Shown here: positions 12,649-12,673 of the stretch, one piece after another | Position numbering within the stretch: the first letter of the stretch is position 1 | Layout: every line of letters begins with the position of its first letter | Assembly (NCBI GenBank): GCA_902494545.1 | Contig: CABUTP010000022.1 | Span: 1-12,673 of the forward strand | Reading direction: 5' to 3' | Source of the DNA: an uncultured Collinsella sp. | Lineage (GTDB): Bacteria; Actinomycetota; Coriobacteriia; Coriobacteriales; Coriobacteriaceae | DNA: 12,673 nt | The notes under the pieces: generated by a model | Database searches by the model: none | Seen by the model: only the letters and a program-made list of their open reading frames with translations | Told to the model about the DNA's origin: nothing | Translations under genes and position numbers: made by a program

Positions 12649-12673
12649 GTCATTGGGGACGTTCTTGAATGAC
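12649..12673. repeat. GTCATT...AATGAC hairpin with GGGGACGTTCTTG centre, at the window edge
   Basis: GTCATT (12649-12654) and AATGAC (12668-12673) form a 6-bp inverted repeat around GGGGACGTTCTTG. The next outward bases on the left are TA, so the stem may extend beyond the window. It resembles intergenic GGGGAC-bearing palindromes that I associate with Coriobacteriia; copy number cannot be judged here. Confidence 0.45.

Noticed and set aside
1..12673. CRISPR arrays, tRNA or rRNA genes, insertion sequences with transposases
   Set aside because: No regularly spaced repeats, no tRNA-like cloverleaf with a T-loop consensus and no transposase motif were seen on either strand.

Overview
The window is GC-rich bacterial chromosome with housekeeping genes packed mostly on the minus strand. 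Several traits point to an actinobacterium: a ClpC-type ATPase, a DisA/IspD gene pair, a fused full-length ThrE exporter, and GC-rich codon use that leaves long shadow ORFs opposite the real genes. The style of intergenic hairpins carrying GGGGAC motifs and the mix of proteins suggest the class Coriobacteriia, perhaps Collinsella or a relative. That placement is inference from pattern recognition and was not tested by a search.

Left part (1-2591). Two translationally coupled minus-strand genes, disA (di-adenylate cyclase and DNA-integrity sensor) and ispD (non-mevalonate isoprenoid pathway; runs off the left edge), face a plus-strand mntP manganese exporter across a 221-base divergent intergenic region. 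The mntP leader holds a GGGAGTAG element reminiscent of manganese riboswitches.

Middle (2592-7151). A plus-strand hipB-hipA toxin-antitoxin operon is preceded by a striking operator region: a 17-bp perfect inverted repeat plus a third near-identical copy. hipA converges on pepD (minus; M20 dipeptidase), and a strong hairpin serves the shared 3' end. Upstream of pepD lies a second toxin-antitoxin pair on the minus strand: a RelB/DinJ-like ribbon-helix-helix antitoxin overlapping by ATGA with a PIN-domain RNase toxin, with its own operator dyad at the promoter.

Right part (7160-12673). clpC (two AAA+ domains, ClpP-docking VGF loop, unusual Gly/Ala/Pro-rich tail) is followed upstream by a small four-helix membrane protein with two DUF2798-like units, then thrE, a threonine/serine exporter with an acidic N-terminal extension. 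The 313-base gap between the DUF2798 gene and thrE has no credible gene. It holds a strong intrinsic terminator, a 12-bp palindrome and two further hairpins that look like dispersed intergenic repeats. A related hairpin lies at the right edge.

Functionally the window is a mosaic, not one pathway: envelope and isoprenoid supply, genome-integrity signalling, metal export, peptide use, proteolysis and amino-acid export, with two toxin-antitoxin modules inserted around pepD. I did not find a convincing wholly new system. The best leads are the hipBA operator array, the DinJ-type/PIN pairing, the terminator-in-leader of the DUF2798 gene, the palindrome cluster beside thrE, and the mntP leader.
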